Below are positions 39,250 to 39,555 of a stretch of 39,555 nucleotides of DNA, in pieces. Position 1 is the first letter of the stretch, and each line of letters opens with the position of its first letter. Made by a program: the position numbers and the translations under genes. The DNA is from a virus. The stretch spans positions 1 through 39,555 of IMG/VR virus record IMGVR_UViG_3300022751_000029. One strand, given 5' to 3'. The notes beneath the pieces are model-generated. The model made no database searches. It saw nothing but the letters and a program-made list of their open reading frames with translations, and had not been told where the DNA came from.

Positions 39250-39280
39250 TGGTGGCCTTTATTTATTGGAGAACAACATC

Positions 39281-39555
39281 ATGAGATACGTATACATGTT
39301 GAAAGTCGGAGAGAGTCATTACAAGGTCGGTATAGCCAAAGAGGTTGTACAACGAGTCAAAGAACTACAGACTTCTAACCCAAATGTGATTGAGATTGTT
39401 ACTACGAAAATCGTAGAAGACGAGTATAAAACTGAGGGCCAAATCCACGAGTACTTACAGCAGATGAGAGCCGATGGAGGGCGGGAGTGGTTCACCCTGA
39501 CACCAGAACAGGCAATCGCTCTGGCTATACTTATTAACAAGATTCCAAGTGTTGA
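39281..39555 (+). CDS. GIY-YIG (MUG113/T5orf172)-FtsK-gamma fusion, 5' part
   Basis: The first 91 codons in this copy, continuing at base 2 of the window. MRYVYMLKVGESHYKVGIAKEVVQRVKELQTSNPNVIEI shows the paired YVYML and YKVGIA strands of the GIY-YIG-like T5orf172/MUG113 family. The motif is not canonical (YVYMLKVG instead of GIY), and a Glu in YKTEGQIHEYL is the candidate metal ligand, so catalytic activity is uncertain. Ribosome site TTGGAG upstream. Confidence 0.85.
   Translation, partial: MRYVYMLKVGESHYKVGIAKEVVQRVKELQTSNPNVIEIVTTKIVEDEYKTEGQIHEYLQQMRADGGREWFTLTPEQAIALAILINKIPSV
39433..39555. repeat. Right copy of the 123-bp terminal overlap
   Basis: Identical to bases 1-123 except A at 39547 against T at 115. 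Indicates a circular or permuted genome; the mismatch is a silent population variant or an error. Confidence 0.9.

Larger units (their letters stand above)
38967..39280 (+). promoter_or_regulatory. Gene-free structured leader region before the GIY-YIG gene
   Basis: This 314-base gap holds no credible gene. It contains TTGTATAC (38982-38989), an ACAGGGG/CCTCTGT hairpin (39039-39045, 39050-39056), competing CAGGGG/CCCCTG pairings with a terminator-like T-run (listed separately), an extended -10 promoter, a palindrome and a stem in the 5' leader of the gene. Confidence 0.5.

Noticed and set aside
1-39555. Stop-codon reassignment
   Set aside because: TAA, TAG and TGA all end well-supported genes, many with ATGA overlaps, so the standard code fits.
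1-39555. CRISPR array, insertion sequence or integrase/attachment site
   Set aside because: No regularly spaced repeats, transposase or recombinase genes, or paired att-like repeats were seen.

Overview
The window is a complete or nearly complete genome of a short-tailed (podovirus-like) double-stranded DNA phage of about 39.4 kb. The last 123 bases repeat the first 123 with one silent mismatch, and one gene runs across the join, so the true map is circular or circularly permuted. It has a split large terminase, portal, scaffold, major capsid protein, a nozzle-like tail protein, a 1387-residue ejection-type protein and several fibres. I found no tape measure, sheath or major tail tube gene. 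It uses the standard code (TAA, TAG and TGA all act as stops), has about 48% GC, and its genes overlap tightly (ATGA or TAATG). I see no polymerase, helicase, integrase or classical repressor, so replication probably relies on the host; perfect DnaA boxes support this. The host cannot be read directly. The CAP/SCP secreted protein, FtsK-gamma-like domain, M23 lysin and apparent leaderless genes would fit a small-genome bacterium such as a Patescibacteria/Saccharibacteria relative, but that is a low-confidence inference.

Layout. 39281 to the end plus 1-692 (+): a GIY-YIG/MUG113-type protein fused to an FtsK-gamma winged helix, then a small membrane protein. 1868-693 (-): a lysis-like cassette of M23 peptidase and two small membrane proteins. 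6723-2036 (-): a compact early operon of about 20 small genes, including YopX-like, Dam-like N6-adenine methylase, HNH and NUMOD4/HNH proteins. 6.76-6.85 kb: divergent promoters with a DnaA box. 7.1-9.06 kb: no convincing long gene; instead dense RNA structure, with a candidate ~0.3 kb RNA closed by a terminator, then a candidate giant (~1.5 kb) RNA with long helices, a pseudoknot and an embedded tRNA-like element. 9097-15689 (+): C5 methyltransferase, many small genes, then the terminase genes. 15778-35874 (+): the late structural operon, with a promoter-bearing CAP-protein 'moron' at 24.2 kb and LysM and holin-like genes at its end. 38549-35871 (-): an ERF recombinase operon ending in zinc-ribbon and spanin-like small proteins. 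38.6-39.28 kb (+): a leaderless small gene, a candidate sRNA carrying an anti-Shine-Dalgarno stretch, and a structured leader before the GIY-YIG gene.

How it works together (inference). Divergent promoters near 6.8 and 38.6 kb start leftward early operons: methylases, recombination and small host-interaction proteins. The rightward late operon packages DNA and builds the virion. The most unusual parts are the giant structured RNA, the nuclease-like/FtsK-gamma fusion, a possible RNA switch that can hide the ribosome site of the CAP gene, and at least five promoters whose start point falls on or next to the ATG.
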